DNA of 64,000 nucleotides from Citrus sinensis (GCF_022201045.2 NC_068557.1:16283501-16347500), one strand, 5' to 3'. Counted from the stretch's first letter, positions 35,314-46,392 are shown. Notes: generated by a model not told the origin, from the letters alone. Numbers and translations are program-made.

Positions 35314-36438
35314 TCAGACAATTTCAGAATGTTTTTCAACATAAAAGGCTTGGCAAGCCCATTGGGAACTTGTGGGCTCAATTAAACCTTGGGCTAACAA
35401 TTGTGAACATTCTTGCTGGGCTAGGAGTAAGTCAGAAGGACTCATTCCTGGATGGGTAGCTTTAGTTGGGTTAATGTCTTCATTGAGTTTGAAGGGTAAC
35501 TTAATGAAGAAAGACTTATTTTTCCACAATGGATTTGGATGGGTGAACTCAGAATGGGACTCTGGACAGAAACTCAAAAGTTTGGTTGAAATATCCTGGT
35601 AAGACTGGGGAGTTTCAGACAAATTGTAGAGTTTCAGAATGTTTGTGAATGGTTTGAACATGGACTTGACTCGGATTCCAGTGGGAATGATTTGGAGGTG
35701 TTTGATTTGGTGAAGGATGTCAAATCCTAATAAGATATCCTTATTAGGAAGAGTGGAACCAATAACCTTGGTCCAAATGACACAATTTGGGAAGATTTGA
35801 ATACCAATGGATTTTTTGGTAATCAAAGAGGTGGTGAAGAGTTTGCCATTGACAGCTTTGAAATGTTCTTCAGACTGGGTCCAATATTCTGGTGGAAGAA
35901 TATGGGGGTTCAACATGCTTCGTTGGGCACCAGTATCTATAAGACCAATTGCTGGAATGGGCCTTTGAAATTTTGAGGGCAAGATCTGGAGTTTGATGGA
36001 TGGGATAGGAACTGTAGTATCAAGGGAGAGTAACTGTTGGTGGAAAATCACTTGAGACTGGTCACTATCTGAGTCAGAGGAATTTTGTAGTGCGAACACT
36101 GTTTCATCGTTGGGTTCATCTTGTTCAGAGAAATAGAATTCCAATTCATCTTTGGCAGGAGAGTAGTCTGTGGTTGCTTGAAGATGTTCAACCAACCGGA
36201 TGGCCTTTTCTCCTTTGTTGGGACAATCTTTGGCATAGTGGCCTTTTCTCTTGCAGATGAAACATCTGCTTGATTGCTTTCGTTTAAATTCTCTGGAGGG
36301 GGAAGATTTCTTTCTGAAGAACCGGTAGGGCTTTCGGGATCTGCGAGGTTTGGATGAAAATTCTGGAGTTTTGAATTTCCGAAAATGCCGTTTTTTCTTT
36401 GAACTGCAATCGCAATCCTTTTTCTTGTGGCATCTGAT
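35314..36438 (-). pseudogene. Viral zinc knuckle - protease - RT start, left arm, bounded by two stops
   Basis: This part of the polyprotein lies between an in-frame TAG (36436-36438) and TGA (35314-35316). It includes a basic stretch, the CCHC knuckle CFICKRKGHYAKDC and the retropepsin motif LIDTGAQRSML, then the first residues of the RT. The right arm reads CAG and CGA where these stops stand, so both are single C-to-T changes on the coding strand. A neighbouring AAA/AGA difference also separates the arms beside the TAG. Confidence 0.88.
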
Positions 36439-38997
36439 CTATAAATAAGGCTTTTTGCAAGCACTGCGGAAAGGTTCTTTGTCTTTCAACAGTTCTTTGA
36501 AAAACTGTTTTTGCTCGCAAAGTTTGTCAAGGCAGGTTTTGGCAAGCTGGAAGATTTTGCCAAGGGAGATGTTGTCTAGGGAAAGATTGGATGCTGTAAG
36601 TTGTCTCTGGATGTCAGGTTGGAGTTCTTCGGGGAGGGAAGCCAGAAAGACATGCTTTAATGTCGGCTCATTGAATCCATTAAGCTTATAGAACAGCAGG
36701 GACATTCGCTTATAATGGAAGTCAAGATCCTTAGCATTGAGGGAGCAGCATTTCATGTTGAGGTAGTCTCGTCTGGCAGCTTCAAAGACTGCAGAAGGGT
36801 CGCCAAGGAATTGATCATGAAGTACAGCAAGAGCACTTGAAACTTCTGGAAGGTCAACAAACTGTAACTGGCGATATTGTCCTAACGAATCAAACCAATC
36901 TCTTAGAGCACCCGTAAAACGAGTAGCAAATTCTCTAAGGACGGATTGAGTTGTTGCTCCTGTTCTTAGCATCTGCAGGTCAATCCAGGCAGACATTTCA
37001 TTGAGTCGGTCACGCCATTTATGAGATGGAAGATCATCAAATGTGAACCATGGACCATTTGACGATTTTTGACTGGGTGGATTGGGCTGGGCTGGAGAAG
37101 GTTGGTTTGTGGCAGAAGATTCAGGCATTTCTTCTTCAACTTCGGAGGGAATATCAACATATGGTTCTGTATGAGAGGTTTGGCCTTGATCAGGTTGAGC
37201 CATCAGGATTTTGGTAATATCAGCATAGGACTTTTCAGAGTTACTGGTGGATGCTGAAGATTCTGAGTCGGTTTCGGTATGGCTATCTGAAACAGCTAGA
37301 TTTGAATCAGAAGTTTGATCGTCAGTAGATGAATGGATGACTGCGTGAGCAGTAAATTGGTTCATGGGTTCTTTATCTTTTGATTGGGCAGGGACTGATA
37401 AAGGAGCTGGTGGTGAGGTCGGTGTAAAAGTAGGAGATGGTTGGCCAGGGATGGTCAGAGAGGAAGGATGAAGAGGGGGAGGTCGAGGCTGCGGTCTAGG
37501 TTTGGGTTTAGGTTTAGGTGGCGGTGGCAAAGGATTGTCTCTGAAAAGAGTATGAGTCATGCCAAATAACTTGGAAGGGTCATATTGTTTAATAGGAGAG
37601 AGCATAGAGGCAAAAGGATGGTAAGTTGGACCGATAGAAGGAATAAGAGGTGAACTGGTGAAAAGGGTAGGTCTCTGTTTTTCAGATTCAATCTGAGCAA
37701 GTTCAGCTTTTAATCGCCTGATTTCCCTTTCTTTTTGGTCAAATTCGGGACCATTGTATCTGTGGGCTAGCATGGCTCGTAACTCTGAATCGAGTTGGCC
37801 AATTCTGGACTGGAGATTTTGGTGGATCTGCTGCATCTGTGCAGAGATGGAGTCAACCTTTGTCTCAAGCTGTTCAGTTCGTAAACTGATTTTCTCAACT
37901 TTGGAATTGATATTGACCAAAGTATCATTCTGTGCTCTAGCATTTTGGGTTTGCCAGTTGAGGACTGATTCAAAAGGTTTGGGAGGTTCTAGGTGGCCAG
38001 ATGAGGTAATTGGTGAAGGGACAAAGGGTTTGGACACAACATTTCGTTGAGAATCTGTGTGGGTGTCTAAAGAAGGAAAAGAGGAAGAATAGTCGGATGA
38101 AGTAGATGAGAACATCATACAAGCCAGTGGTGGTGTGGGATTTGAGATTGGTGATGGAATCTCAGATTTGCAATGCTTTGCAATCCATGTGAGTTCTTTT
38201 CGGTAGATGGGTAATGGAGCCGGTGGAGGTGGAGGATCTGATGGTGGTTTAGGGTCACAATGGTGACATGGGACAGGAGGTTTTTTCTTTTTGGGTTTCT
38301 TTTTCCTTGTGGTTGCGTAATCATCGTCTTCTTCCCAATCATCCCAGCAGGGACAATTTGGGTCACACATGCCGGAACCAGGGGCATCCCATAGGAAATG
38401 GCCATTGTATTTGGCTGGATAAACAGGGTAGCCTTGAGAATTAAACCCTGTAATGGGCAGATCTTCCTGCGCTGTCTGAACAGCTGTGATCATTGAAGAA
38501 TAGGTAAAGGAGAGCCTAGGAGGCTCTTGTGGAGCACTGGGAGGTGGTTTAAAAGTCATTCTGACTGTTCCATCATGTCGTCTTTCAAACATGCCTTCAG
38601 AGGTCTGAATTGGAGCTGTATTGTTGTGGAACTGTTCATAGTTGGAGATCCATTCAAGAGGCATAAGCTTGATGAGCTCATGACGGGGAATTTGTCGGGG
38701 AATCTGGATGATTGTCGGGATCTGGTCAGATTCTGCTAACACCATGAGGGTGTCAGAGTGGTGTTCTGGAGCGGGTAGATCTAAGGCATGATTTTGAAGC
38801 CTGTAGACCAGTTGGTGATGTAAAGTGGCAATTTTTGCAGAAGAAATTTGTTCAGCACCTTGAATCTGAACTTGGACTTTCAAGGTTGTGGGCAAATTTG
38901 GATCTTGGAGAGAAAGATTGAAATTGGGATAGAAAGTGAGTAAAACACTTCCTGCATGAAGGGTTGTGAGGACAGTACCGATAACAGCATCTTGGTA
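36439..38997 (-). pseudogene. Viral movement-protein C-terminus, coiled coil and coat region, left arm
   Basis: Open on the minus strand from the palindrome centre to TAG at 36436. The first part (38427-38997, the spacer) exists only here and looks like the C-terminal half of a 30K-superfamily movement protein (YQDAVIGTVLTTLHAG at its start). Then come a Cys/acid motif (CDPNCPCWDDWEEDDD), a lysine run, CHHC, a proline-rich linker, a heptad-like coiled coil (KVEKISLRTEQLETKVDSIS and on), a Pro/Ser-rich linker and the coat domain around WFTFDDLPSHKWRDRLNEM. The open frame extends to 39156 only because the mirror-image right arm is translated in antisense: its first 45 or so codons are an artefact of the junction. 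Confidence 0.85.
38427..38997 (-). other. Single-copy spacer at the centre of the viral palindrome
   Basis: 571 bp of viral sequence present once. On its left it continues the left arm without a break; on its right it meets the start of the inverted copy. The crossing point is near 38998, where CTGTTTATCC of the right arm abuts the CAGTACCAAG of the left arm in opposite orientation. It would form the loop of a hairpin RNA. Confidence 0.85.
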
Positions 38998-39002
38998 CTG
39001 TT

Positions 39003-41596
39003 TATCCAGCCAAATACAATGGCCATTTCCTATGGGATGCCCCTGATTCCGGCATGTGTGACCCAAATTGTCCCTGCTGGGATGATTGGGAAGAAGACGA
39101 TGATTACGCAACCACAAGGAAAAAGAAACCCAAAAAGAAAAAACCTCCTGTCCCATGTCACCACTGTGACCCTAAACCACCATCAGATCCTCCACCTCCA
39201 CCGGCTCCATTACCCATCTACCGAAAAGAACTCACATGGATTGCCAAACATTGCAAATCTGAGATTCCATCACCACTCTCCCACCCAACACCTATCGTCC
39301 AACCACTGGCTTGTATGATGTTTTCCTCTACTTCTTCAGATTACTCTTCTTCCTTTCCTCCTTTGGAACCCCATACAGATTCTCAACGAAATGTTGTGTC
39401 CAAACCCTTTATCCCTTCACCTATTACCTCCACTGGCCACCTAGAACCTCCCAAACCTTTTGAATCAGTCCTCAACTGGCAAACCCAAAATGCTAGAGCA
39501 CAGAATGATACTTTGGTCAATATCAATTCCAAAGTTGAGAAAATCAGTTTACGAACTGAACAGCTTGAGACAAAGGTTGACTCCATCTCTGCACAGATGC
39601 AGCAGATCCACCAAAATCTCCAGTCCAGAATTGGCCAACTCGATTCAGAGTTACGAGCCATGCTAGCCCACAGATACAATGGTCCCGAATTTGACCAAAA
39701 AGAAAGGGAAATCAGGCGATTAAAAGCTGAACTTGCTCAGATTGAATCTGAAAAACAGAGACCTACCCTTTTCACCAGTTCACCTCTTATTCCTTCTATC
39801 GGTCCAACTTACCATCCTTTTGCCTCTATGCTCTCTCCTATTAAACAATATGACCCTTCCAAGTTATTTGGCATGACTCATACTCTTTTCAGAGACAATC
39901 CTTTGCCACCGCCACCTAAACCTAAACCCAAACCTAGACCGCAGCCTCGACCTCCCCCTCTTCATCCTTCCTCTCTGACCATCCCTGGCCAACCATCTCC
40001 TACTTTTACACCGACCTCACCACCAGCTCCTTTATCAGTCCCTGCCCAATCAAAAGATAAAGAACCCATGAACCAATTTACTGCTCACGCAGTCATCCAT
40101 TCATCTACTGACGATCAAACTTCTGATTCAAATCTAGCTGTTTCAGATAGCCATACCGAAACCGACTCAGAATCTTCAGCATCCACCAGTGACTCTGAAA
40201 AGTCCTATGCTGATATTACCAAAATCCTGATGGCTCAACCTGATCAAGGCCAAACCTCTCATACAGAACCATATGTTGATATTCCCTCCGAAGTTGAAGA
40301 AGAAATGCCTGAATCTTCTGCCACAAACCAACCTTCTCCAGCCCAGCCCAATCCACCCAGTCAAAAATCGTCAAATGGTCCATGGTTCACATTTGATGAT
40401 CTTCCATCTCATAAATGGCGTGACCGACTCAATGAAATGTCTGCCTGGATTGACCTGCAGATGCTAAGAACAGGAGCAACAACTCAATCCGTCCTTAGAG
40501 AATTTGCTACTCGTTTTACGGGTGCTCTAAGAGATTGGTTTGATTCGTTAGGACAATATCGCCAGTTACAGTTTGTTGACCTTCCAGAAGTTTCAAGTGC
40601 TCTTGCTGTACTTCATGATCAATTCCTTGGCGACCCTTCTGCAGTCTTTGAAGCTGCCAGACGAGACTACCTCAACATGAAATGCTGCTCCCTCAATGCT
40701 AAGGATCTTGACTTCCATTATAAGCGAATGTCCCTGCTGTTCTATAAGCTTAATGGATTCAATGAGCCGACATTAAAGCATGTCTTTCTGGCTTCCCTCC
40801 CCGAAGAACTCCAACCTGACATCCAGAGACAACTTACAGCATCCAATCTTTCCCTAGACAACATCTCCCTTGGCAAAATCTTCCAGCTTGCCAAAACCTG
40901 TCTTGACAAACTTTGCGAGCAAAAACAGTTTTTCAAAGAACTGTTGAAAGACAAAGAACCTTTCCGCAGTGCTTGCAAAAAGCCTTATTTACAGATCAAA
41001 TGCCACAAGAAAAAGGATTGCGATTGCAGTTCCAAGAAAAAACGGCATTTTCGGAAATTCAAAACTCCAGAATTTTCATCCAAACCTCGCAGATCCCGAA
41101 AGCCCTACCGGTTCTTCAGAAAGAAATCTTCCCCCTCCAGAGAATTTAAACGAAAGCAATCAAGCAGATGTTTCATCTGCAAGAGAAAAGGCCACTATGC
41201 CAAAGATTGTCCCAACAAAAGAGAAAAGGCCATCCGGTTGGTTGAACATCTTCAAGCAACTACAGACTACTCTCCTGCCAAAGATGAATTGGAATTCTAT
41301 TTCTCTGAACAAGATGAACCCAACGATGAAACAGTGTTCGCACTACAAAATTCCTCTGACTCAGATAGTGACCAGTCTCAAGTGATTTTCCACCAACAGT
41401 TACTCTCCCTTGATACTACAGTTCCTATCCCATCCATCAAACTCCAGATCTTGCCCTCAAAATTTCAAAGGCCCATTCCAGCAATTGGTCTTATAGATAC
41501 TGGTGCCCAACGAAGCATGTTGAACCCCCATATTCTTCCACCAGAATATTGGACCCAGTCTGAAGAACATTTCAAAGCTGTCAATGGCAAACTCTT
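39003..41596 (+). pseudogene. Viral coiled coil, coat, zinc knuckle and protease start, right arm proximal copy
   Basis: In-frame viral sequence from just after the movement-protein region (YPAKYNGHFLWD) to the middle of the protease, where it is interrupted at 41596 by the flipped patch. The open frame then runs on meaninglessly to 41705. It keeps CAG and CGA-type codons where the left arm has changes, and contains the CCHC knuckle and DTGAQRSML. A cluster of differences from the left arm lies at about 39275-39430, including 9 extra bases (SHPTPIVQPLAC against SNPTPPLAC), although the outer arms are nearly identical. Confidence 0.85.
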
Positions 41597-42026
41597 TGGC
41601 AAGCCCATTGGGAACTTGTGGGTTCAATTAAACCTTGGGCCAACAATTGTGAACATTCTTGTTGGGCTAGGAGTAAGTCAGAAGGACTCATTCCTGGATG
41701 GGTAGCTTTAGTTGGGTTAATGTCTTCATTGAGTTTGAAGGGTAACTTAATGAAGAAAGACTTATTTTTCCACAATGGATTTGGATGGGTGAACTCAGAA
41801 TGGGACTCTGGACAGAAACTCAAAAGTTTGGTTGAAATATCCTGGTAAGACTGGGGAGTTTCAGACAAATTGTAGAGTTTCAGAATGTTTGTGAATGGTT
41901 TGAACATGGACTTGACTCGGATTCCAGTGGGAATGATTTGGAGGTGTTTGATTTGGTGAAGGATGTCAAATCCTAATAAGATATCCTTATTAGGAAGAGT
42001 GGAACCAATAACCTTGGTCCAAATGA
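41597..42026 (-). repeat. 430-bp viral patch inserted in antisense orientation
   Basis: Identical in order to left-arm bases 35351-35780 (constant offset 6246), so it is antisense relative to the surrounding right arm. It carries the end of the protease region and the stretch up to the RT. It has private substitutions (for example T at 41623 where the left arm and the distal copy have C or its complement), so it is not a copy of either neighbour made very recently. Confidence 0.88.
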
Positions 42027-42034
42027 AACATGTA
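42027..42034. other. 8-bp filler at a viral rearrangement junction
   Basis: AACATGTA matches neither the flipped patch before it nor the viral sequence after it. Short untemplated or copied filler at junctions is typical of end-joining repair in plants. Confidence 0.65.
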
Positions 42035-43586
42035 CCCAATCAAAAGATAAAGAACCCATGAACCAATTTACTGCTCACGCAGTCATCCATTCATCTACTG
42101 ACGATCAAACTTCTGATTCAAATTTAGCTGTTTCAGATAGCCATACCGAAACCGACTCAGAATCTTCAGCATCCACCAGTGACTCTGAAAAGTCCTATGC
42201 TGATATTACCAAAATCCTGATGGCTCAACCTGATCAAGGCCAAACCTCTCATACAGAACCATATGTTGATATTCCCTCCGAAGTTGAAGAAGAAATGCCT
42301 GAATCTTCTGCCACAAACCAACCTTCTCCAGCCCAGCCCAATCCACCCAGTCAAAAATCGTCAAATGGTCCATGGTTCACATTTGATGATCTTCCATCTC
42401 ATAAATGGCGTGACCGACTCAATGAAATGTCTGCCTGGATTGACCTGCAGATGCTAAGAACAGGAGCAACAACTCAATCCGTCCTTAGAGAATTTGCTAC
42501 TCGTTTTACGGGTGCTCTAAGAGATTGGTTTGATTCGTTAGGACAATATCGCCAGTTACAGTTTGTTGACCTTCCAGAAGTTTCAAGTGCTCTTGCTGTA
42601 CTTCATGATCAATTCCTTGGCGACCCTTCTGCAGTCTTTGAAGCTGCCAGACGAGACTACCTCAACATGAAATGCTGCTCCCTCAATGCTAAGGATCTTG
42701 ACTTCCATTATAAGCGAATGTCCCTGCTGTTCTATAAGCTTAATGGATTCAATGAGCCGACATTAAAGCATGTCTTTCTGGCTTCCCTCCCCGAAGAACT
42801 CCAACCTGACATCCAGAGACAACTTACAGCATCCAATCTTTCCCTAGACAACATCTCCCTTGGCAAAATCTTCCAGCTTGCCAAAACCTGTCTTGACAAA
42901 CTTTGCGAGCAAAAACAGTTTTTCAAAGAACTGTTGAAAGACAAAGAACCTTTCCGCAGTGCTTGCAAAAAGCCTTATTTACAGATCAAATGCCACAAGA
43001 AAAAGGATTGCGATTGCAGTTCCAAGAAAAAACGGCATTTTCGGAAATTCAAAACTCCAGAATTTTCATCCAAACCTCGCAGATCCCGAAAGCCCTACCG
43101 GTTCTTCAGAAAGAAATCTTCCCCCTCCAGAGAATTTAAACGAAAGCAATCAAGCAGATGTTTCATCTGCAAGAGAAAAGGCCACTATGCCAAAGATTGT
43201 CCCAACAAAAGAGAAAAGGCCATCCGGTTGGTTGAACATCTTCAAGCAACTACAGACTACTCTCCTGCCAAAGATGAATTGGAATTCTATTTCTCTGAAC
43301 AAGATGAACCCAACGATGAAACAGTGTTCGCACTACAAAATTCCTCTGACTCAGATAGTGACCAGTCTCAAGTGATTTTCCACCAACAGTTACTCTCCCT
43401 TGATACTACAGTTCCTATCCCATCCATCAAACTCCAGATCTTGCCCTCAAAATTTCAAAGGCCCATTCCAGCAATTGGTCTTATAGATACTGGTGCCCAA
43501 CGAAGCATGTTGAACCCCCATATTCTTCCACCAGAATATTGGACCCAGTCTGAAGAACATTTCAAAGCTGTCAATGGCAAACTCTT
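42035..43586 (+). repeat. 1552-bp direct duplication of 40045-41596
   Basis: Bases 42035-43586 repeat 40045-41596 at a constant offset of 1990 with very few changes (one is T at 42124 against C at 40134). The two copies share variants that differ from the left arm (aspartate in SASTSDSEK, asparagine in the left arm), so the duplication happened within the right-arm lineage. Confidence 0.9.
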
Positions 43587-46392
43587 CACCACCTCTTTGA
43601 TTACCAAAAAATCCATTGGTATTCAAATCTTCCCAAATTGTGTCATTTGGACCAAGGTTATTGGTTCCACTCTTCCTAATAAGGATATCTTATTAGGATT
43701 TGACATCCTTCACCAAATCAAACACCTCCAAATCATTCCCACTGGAATCCGAGTCAAGTCCATGTTCAAACCATTCACAAACATTCTGAAACTCTACAAT
43801 TTGTCTGAAACTCCCCAGTCTTACCAGGATATTTCAACCAAACTTTTGAGTTTCTGTCCAGAGTCCCATTCTGAGTTCACCCATCCAAATCCATTGTGGA
43901 AAAATAAGTCTTTCTTCATTAAGTTACCCTTCAAACTCAATGAAGACATTAACCCAACTAAAGCTACCCATCCAGGAATGAGTCCTTCTGACTTACTCCT
44001 AGCCCAGCAAGAATGTTCACAATTGTTAGCCCAAGGTTTAATTGAGCCCACAAGTTCCCAATGGGCTTGCCAAGCCTTTTATGTTGAAAAACATTCTGAA
44101 ATTGTCCGAGGAAAGAAACGCCTAGTCATTGATTATCAGCCCCTAAACATGTTTTTACAAGATGACAAGTTTCCATTACCCCGCAGACAAAGCATGTTTA
44201 CTTTTCTTAAAAATGCCCAGATCTTTTCCAAATTTGATTTAAAATCTGGTTTTTGGCAACTCGGCATTAAACCCTCCGAACGTTACAAAACCGCCTTTTG
44301 TATTCCCAATGCCCATTTCCAATGGACCGTCCTACCCTTTGGCCTCAAAACTGCCCCCTCCATTTTCCAAAAGTCCATGGTCCAAATCTTCCAGCCCATT
44401 TTGCATCATGCATTGATTTACATTGACGATATTTTTCTTTTTTCAGGATCGCATGAAGAACATCGCAACCTATTGTCCCAATTCTATGATATTATCCAAA
44501 GTCATGGAATCATGTTATCGGCCAAGAAAAGCACCATTGCTACAGATAATATTGAATTCCTTGGTATGATCATTAAAGATGGACACTACCAGCCAGGAAA
44601 GCACATTGCCCAAGAATTGCTTCACTTTCCAGATCAGCAACTTTCCAAAAGGCAAATCCAACAGTTTCTCGGCATTATCAATTACATCCGTGATTTCCTC
44701 CCACATGTGGACCATCACACTCATCATCTCTCAGCTTTATTGAAAAAGCAGCCCCCAGAATGGAATGCTGACCACACACGTGCTGTCACTACTCTCAAGC
44801 AGATTGCGCAAAATCCGCCTCCTTTAAAGTTGATTACTGATGGCAAGCGCATATTACAGAAAGACGCAAGTGATGAATCATGGGGTGCCATCCTCCTCGA
44901 AGAACTCAATGACAAGGAACACTTTATCGCTTACGCTAGTGGACATTTTTCTGAAACACAGAAGCACTACCATAGCGTGTTTAAAGAAATCTTAGCGGTA
45001 AAGAATGGCATCAAAAAGTTTGAGTATCATCTGATTGGACACCATTTTCTCATCCGAATGGACAGCTCAGCCTTCCCCAATATCTTTCATTTCAAAGGTA
45101 AAACTGTTCCCGAAAAAATGTTACTCAGATTAAAAGATTGGTTTTCCAAATATGACTTTTCAGTCAAGCATATAAAGGGATCCCAGAACCTCATCCCTGA
45201 TATGCTCTCCAGACTCTCTAAACCACAAGGCCCTCTCACCCTATTTTCCACCACCTACCATTTTCCAATTATCTCCATGGCTACCTCACTACCCCCAGAA
45301 GCTCTCACCAAGAAAACTTTTCCCTTCAACAAAACCTTCTCTTCTGTTTTTGATATCCAAGAATTTGCAAGAAAAGCTCTCTTTCGCTTTTTCATGAAAG
45401 CCTACCTTGTCACCGACCCTTTTCCTTTTTCCACTTTCCACCCAGAAAATCTGTTCCTTACCGGTTTAACCCTTGATCCGGCCAGGGACACCACTGAAGA
45501 CGTGTTATGGTACATCTGGTGCCTAACAGTCCTTTACGCAACCAAGTTAGTCCTCCCCATTTCTCCCACTCTGGACCACCTCCTTAATCCAGATAACGCC
45601 ACCTCCCTTACCTGGACCCTACTTGAATGGTTCTCCCCCATCCCATGGTGGAGAAAGAAACTGCAACAACTGTCCGAAATTTACAACCTTGACCGTATGC
45701 CTGCCCCTGAAGCACAAATGTTCACATCAGTTTTTATTATTCACAGGCCATACTTCCAACATCCAGACACCCATCTCTTTTGGACTCAAGATCAGGTATA
45801 TGAATGGTTCACTGCACCACATATAGCTGTGATTGAAAATGACATACAAGACGTCCTGCACAATTACCTTTGCCAATTAAACCACCAACCTCCGCCACTT
45901 AAAGATATCTCTCACACCTCCTTAGGTCCACAACATGACCTTCTCATGATACCCACTCCATCTGCTATATCTAAACCTAAGTCCACTGGCATCATCATCA
46001 AAGAAGAACGACCAGACTACACTGACTTTCTTTACCAAGACTCACAAGATCCATGGGAAGATTTTCTTCCTCTGAGCCAACACCTCCACCAGTTTCCCCA
46101 ACCAACAATGGATGAACCTGGCCCCTCCGTACCAGGACCCTCAACCCAATCTTCCAAACGACCAGCTCAACCATCCCAAGTTGACAAAGCCACCCAAACT
46201 TCCCCTCAGTATACTCCGAAGTGTACTCCCAGAGACTATAATTGTCCTTATCCACCATGCCGTGGTCCCTCCTGTAAGCATCCAAAGCTCTCCAAAACTT
46301 TCTTCCAAAAGCATCCTCACTCTGGTGATACGGACCCAGATGAGACCGAAAGCTCATCCGAAGACGAGTACATGAATCTCCGCTCTCCATAA
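42058..46392 (+). CDS. Viral polyprotein portion, right arm distal copy (coat - CCHC - protease - RT - RNase H - C-terminal region)
   Basis: An uninterrupted frame of 1444 codons from ATG 42058 to TAA 46392; this ATG is internal in the viral polyprotein, so the frame is N-terminally truncated. Coat domain near residues 105-300, a Lys/Arg-rich stretch near 310-365, CCHC knuckle CFICKRKGHYAKDC at 368-381, retropepsin DTGA at 477-480, RT active site YIDD at 788-791, RNase H from about 934 (first catalytic aspartate 936) to about 1055. A region of about 385 residues follows; it contains a Cys-rich motif (CTPRDYNCPYPPCRGPSCKH) and an Asp/Glu/Ser tail. In caulimovirids the coat packages DNA, the protease cleaves the polyprotein and RT/RNase H copies the pregenomic RNA. 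No dedicated promoter reads into it, and the movement-protein region is missing upstream. Petuvirus-like is inferred from the single-polyprotein layout. Confidence 0.9.
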   Translation: MNQFTAHAVIHSSTDDQTSDSNLAVSDSHTETDSESSASTSDSEKSYADITKILMAQPDQGQTSHTEPYVDIPSEVEEEMPESSATNQPSPAQPNPPSQKSSNGPWFTFDDLPSHKWRDRLNEMSAWIDLQMLRTGATTQSVLREFATRFTGALRDWFDSLGQYRQLQFVDLPEVSSALAVLHDQFLGDPSAVFEAARRDYLNMKCCSLNAKDLDFHYKRMSLLFYKLNGFNEPTLKHVFLASLPEELQPDIQRQLTASNLSLDNISLGKIFQLAKTCLDKLCEQKQFFKELLKDKEPFRSACKKPYLQIKCHKKKDCDCSSKKKRHFRKFKTPEFSSKPRRSRKPYRFFRKKSSPSREFKRKQSSRCFICKRKGHYAKDCPNKREKAIRLVEHLQATTDYSPAKDELEFYFSEQDEPNDETVFALQNSSDSDSDQSQVIFHQQLLSLDTTVPIPSIKLQILPSKFQRPIPAIGLIDTGAQRSMLNPHILPPEYWTQSEEHFKAVNGKLFTTSLITKKSIGIQIFPNCVIWTKVIGSTLPNKDILLGFDILHQIKHLQIIPTGIRVKSMFKPFTNILKLYNLSETPQSYQDISTKLLSFCPESHSEFTHPNPLWKNKSFFIKLPFKLNEDINPTKATHPGMSPSDLLLAQQECSQLLAQGLIEPTSSQWACQAFYVEKHSEIVRGKKRLVIDYQPLNMFLQDDKFPLPRRQSMFTFLKNAQIFSKFDLKSGFWQLGIKPSERYKTAFCIPNAHFQWTVLPFGLKTAPSIFQKSMVQIFQPILHHALIYIDDIFLFSGSHEEHRNLLSQFYDIIQSHGIMLSAKKSTIATDNIEFLGMIIKDGHYQPGKHIAQELLHFPDQQLSKRQIQQFLGIINYIRDFLPHVDHHTHHLSALLKKQPPEWNADHTRAVTTLKQIAQNPPPLKLITDGKRILQKDASDESWGAILLEELNDKEHFIAYASGHFSETQKHYHSVFKEILAVKNGIKKFEYHLIGHHFLIRMDSSAFPNIFHFKGKTVPEKMLLRLKDWFSKYDFSVKHIKGSQNLIPDMLSRLSKPQGPLTLFSTTYHFPIISMATSLPPEALTKKTFPFNKTFSSVFDIQEFARKALFRFFMKAYLVTDPFPFSTFHPENLFLTGLTLDPARDTTEDVLWYIWCLTVLYATKLVLPISPTLDHLLNPDNATSLTWTLLEWFSPIPWWRKKLQQLSEIYNLDRMPAPEAQMFTSVFIIHRPYFQHPDTHLFWTQDQVYEWFTAPHIAVIENDIQDVLHNYLCQLNHQPPPLKDISHTSLGPQHDLLMIPTPSAISKPKSTGIIIKEERPDYTDFLYQDSQDPWEDFLPLSQHLHQFPQPTMDEPGPSVPGPSTQSSKRPAQPSQVDKATQTSPQYTPKCTPRDYNCPYPPCRGPSCKHPKLSKTFFQKHPHSGDTDPDETESSSEDEYMNLRSP

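Noticed and set aside
36439..39156. 905-codon minus-strand frame read as one viral protein with a natural N-terminus
   Set aside because: Its first part (38998-39156) is the mirror-image right arm translated in antisense. The true viral part starts at the palindrome centre, so its apparent start is an artefact.
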